The notes under the pieces were generated by a model. It worked only from the letters and a program-made list of their open reading frames with translations, made no database searches and was not told where the DNA came from. The translations under genes and the position numbers were made by a program. Positions 5,439 to 5,443 of a stretch of 5,443 nucleotides of DNA are shown piece after piece (the stretch's first letter is position 1; each line of letters starts with the position of its first letter). The stretch is taken from the NCBI GenBank assembly GCA_030040395.1, contig JASHTU010000108.1:1-5443 (forward strand). Direction: 5' to 3'. Origin of the DNA: Acidobacteriaceae bacterium. Its GTDB lineage: Bacteria > Acidobacteriota > Terriglobia > Terriglobales > Acidobacteriaceae.

Positions 5439-5443
5439 GCGCC

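Noticed and set aside
1..5443. Search for mobile elements, CRISPR repeats, tRNA/rRNA genes, toxin-antitoxin or defence loci
   Set aside because: No transposase, integrase, spaced repeats, tRNA-like folds or paired small genes are seen. The content is housekeeping plus one unknown protein, so a novel multi-gene system is not supported.

Overview
The window looks like ordinary chromosomal DNA of a G+C-rich bacterium. Hand counts give about 65-73% G+C in sampled lines of rdgB, rhaT and hemE, and about 55-58% in the leftmost 1.3 kb. The combination of a Bacillus-type cytochrome b558 succinate dehydrogenase subunit, a RhaT-family permease, and hemE directly followed by an overlapping hemH fits Acidobacteriota or a similar soil lineage. 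That placement is an inference from gene types and composition, with no marker gene to confirm it.

Layout. The left half (1-2136) is read on the minus strand. Its order of transcription is rdgB (house-cleaning nucleotide pyrophosphatase), an unrecognised single-span membrane-anchored protein, and sdhC, whose 3' end is cut by the window edge. The right half (2276-5438) is read on the plus strand: rhaT-like sugar/proton symporter, hemE (uroporphyrinogen decarboxylase) and hemH (ferrochelatase). The two halves diverge from a 139-base spacer at 2137-2275 that carries overlapping promoter-like elements and a doubtful small ORF. Intergenic gaps are 156 bases (598-753), 129 bases (1360-1488) and 66 bases (3305-3370). 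No gene-free stretch exceeds 300 bases. I see no tRNA, rRNA, CRISPR, insertion sequence or attachment site.

How the genes relate. hemE and hemH form a tightly coupled pair with an 8-base overlap and a strong Shine-Dalgarno inside hemE. They catalyse an intermediate step and the metal-insertion step of heme synthesis, as in the Bacillus subtilis hemEHY operon, so a hemY/hemG-type oxidase may follow just outside the window. sdhC binds heme b in the membrane anchor of succinate dehydrogenase, so it consumes the product of that pathway, but it has its own promoter and points the other way. rdgB and rhaT have no visible functional tie to their neighbours.

I find no convincing new multi-gene system. 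The items most worth a second look are the uncharacterised anchored protein (754-1359), the unusual ferrochelatase active-site and insertion features, and the possible coupled micro-ORF in front of rhaT.
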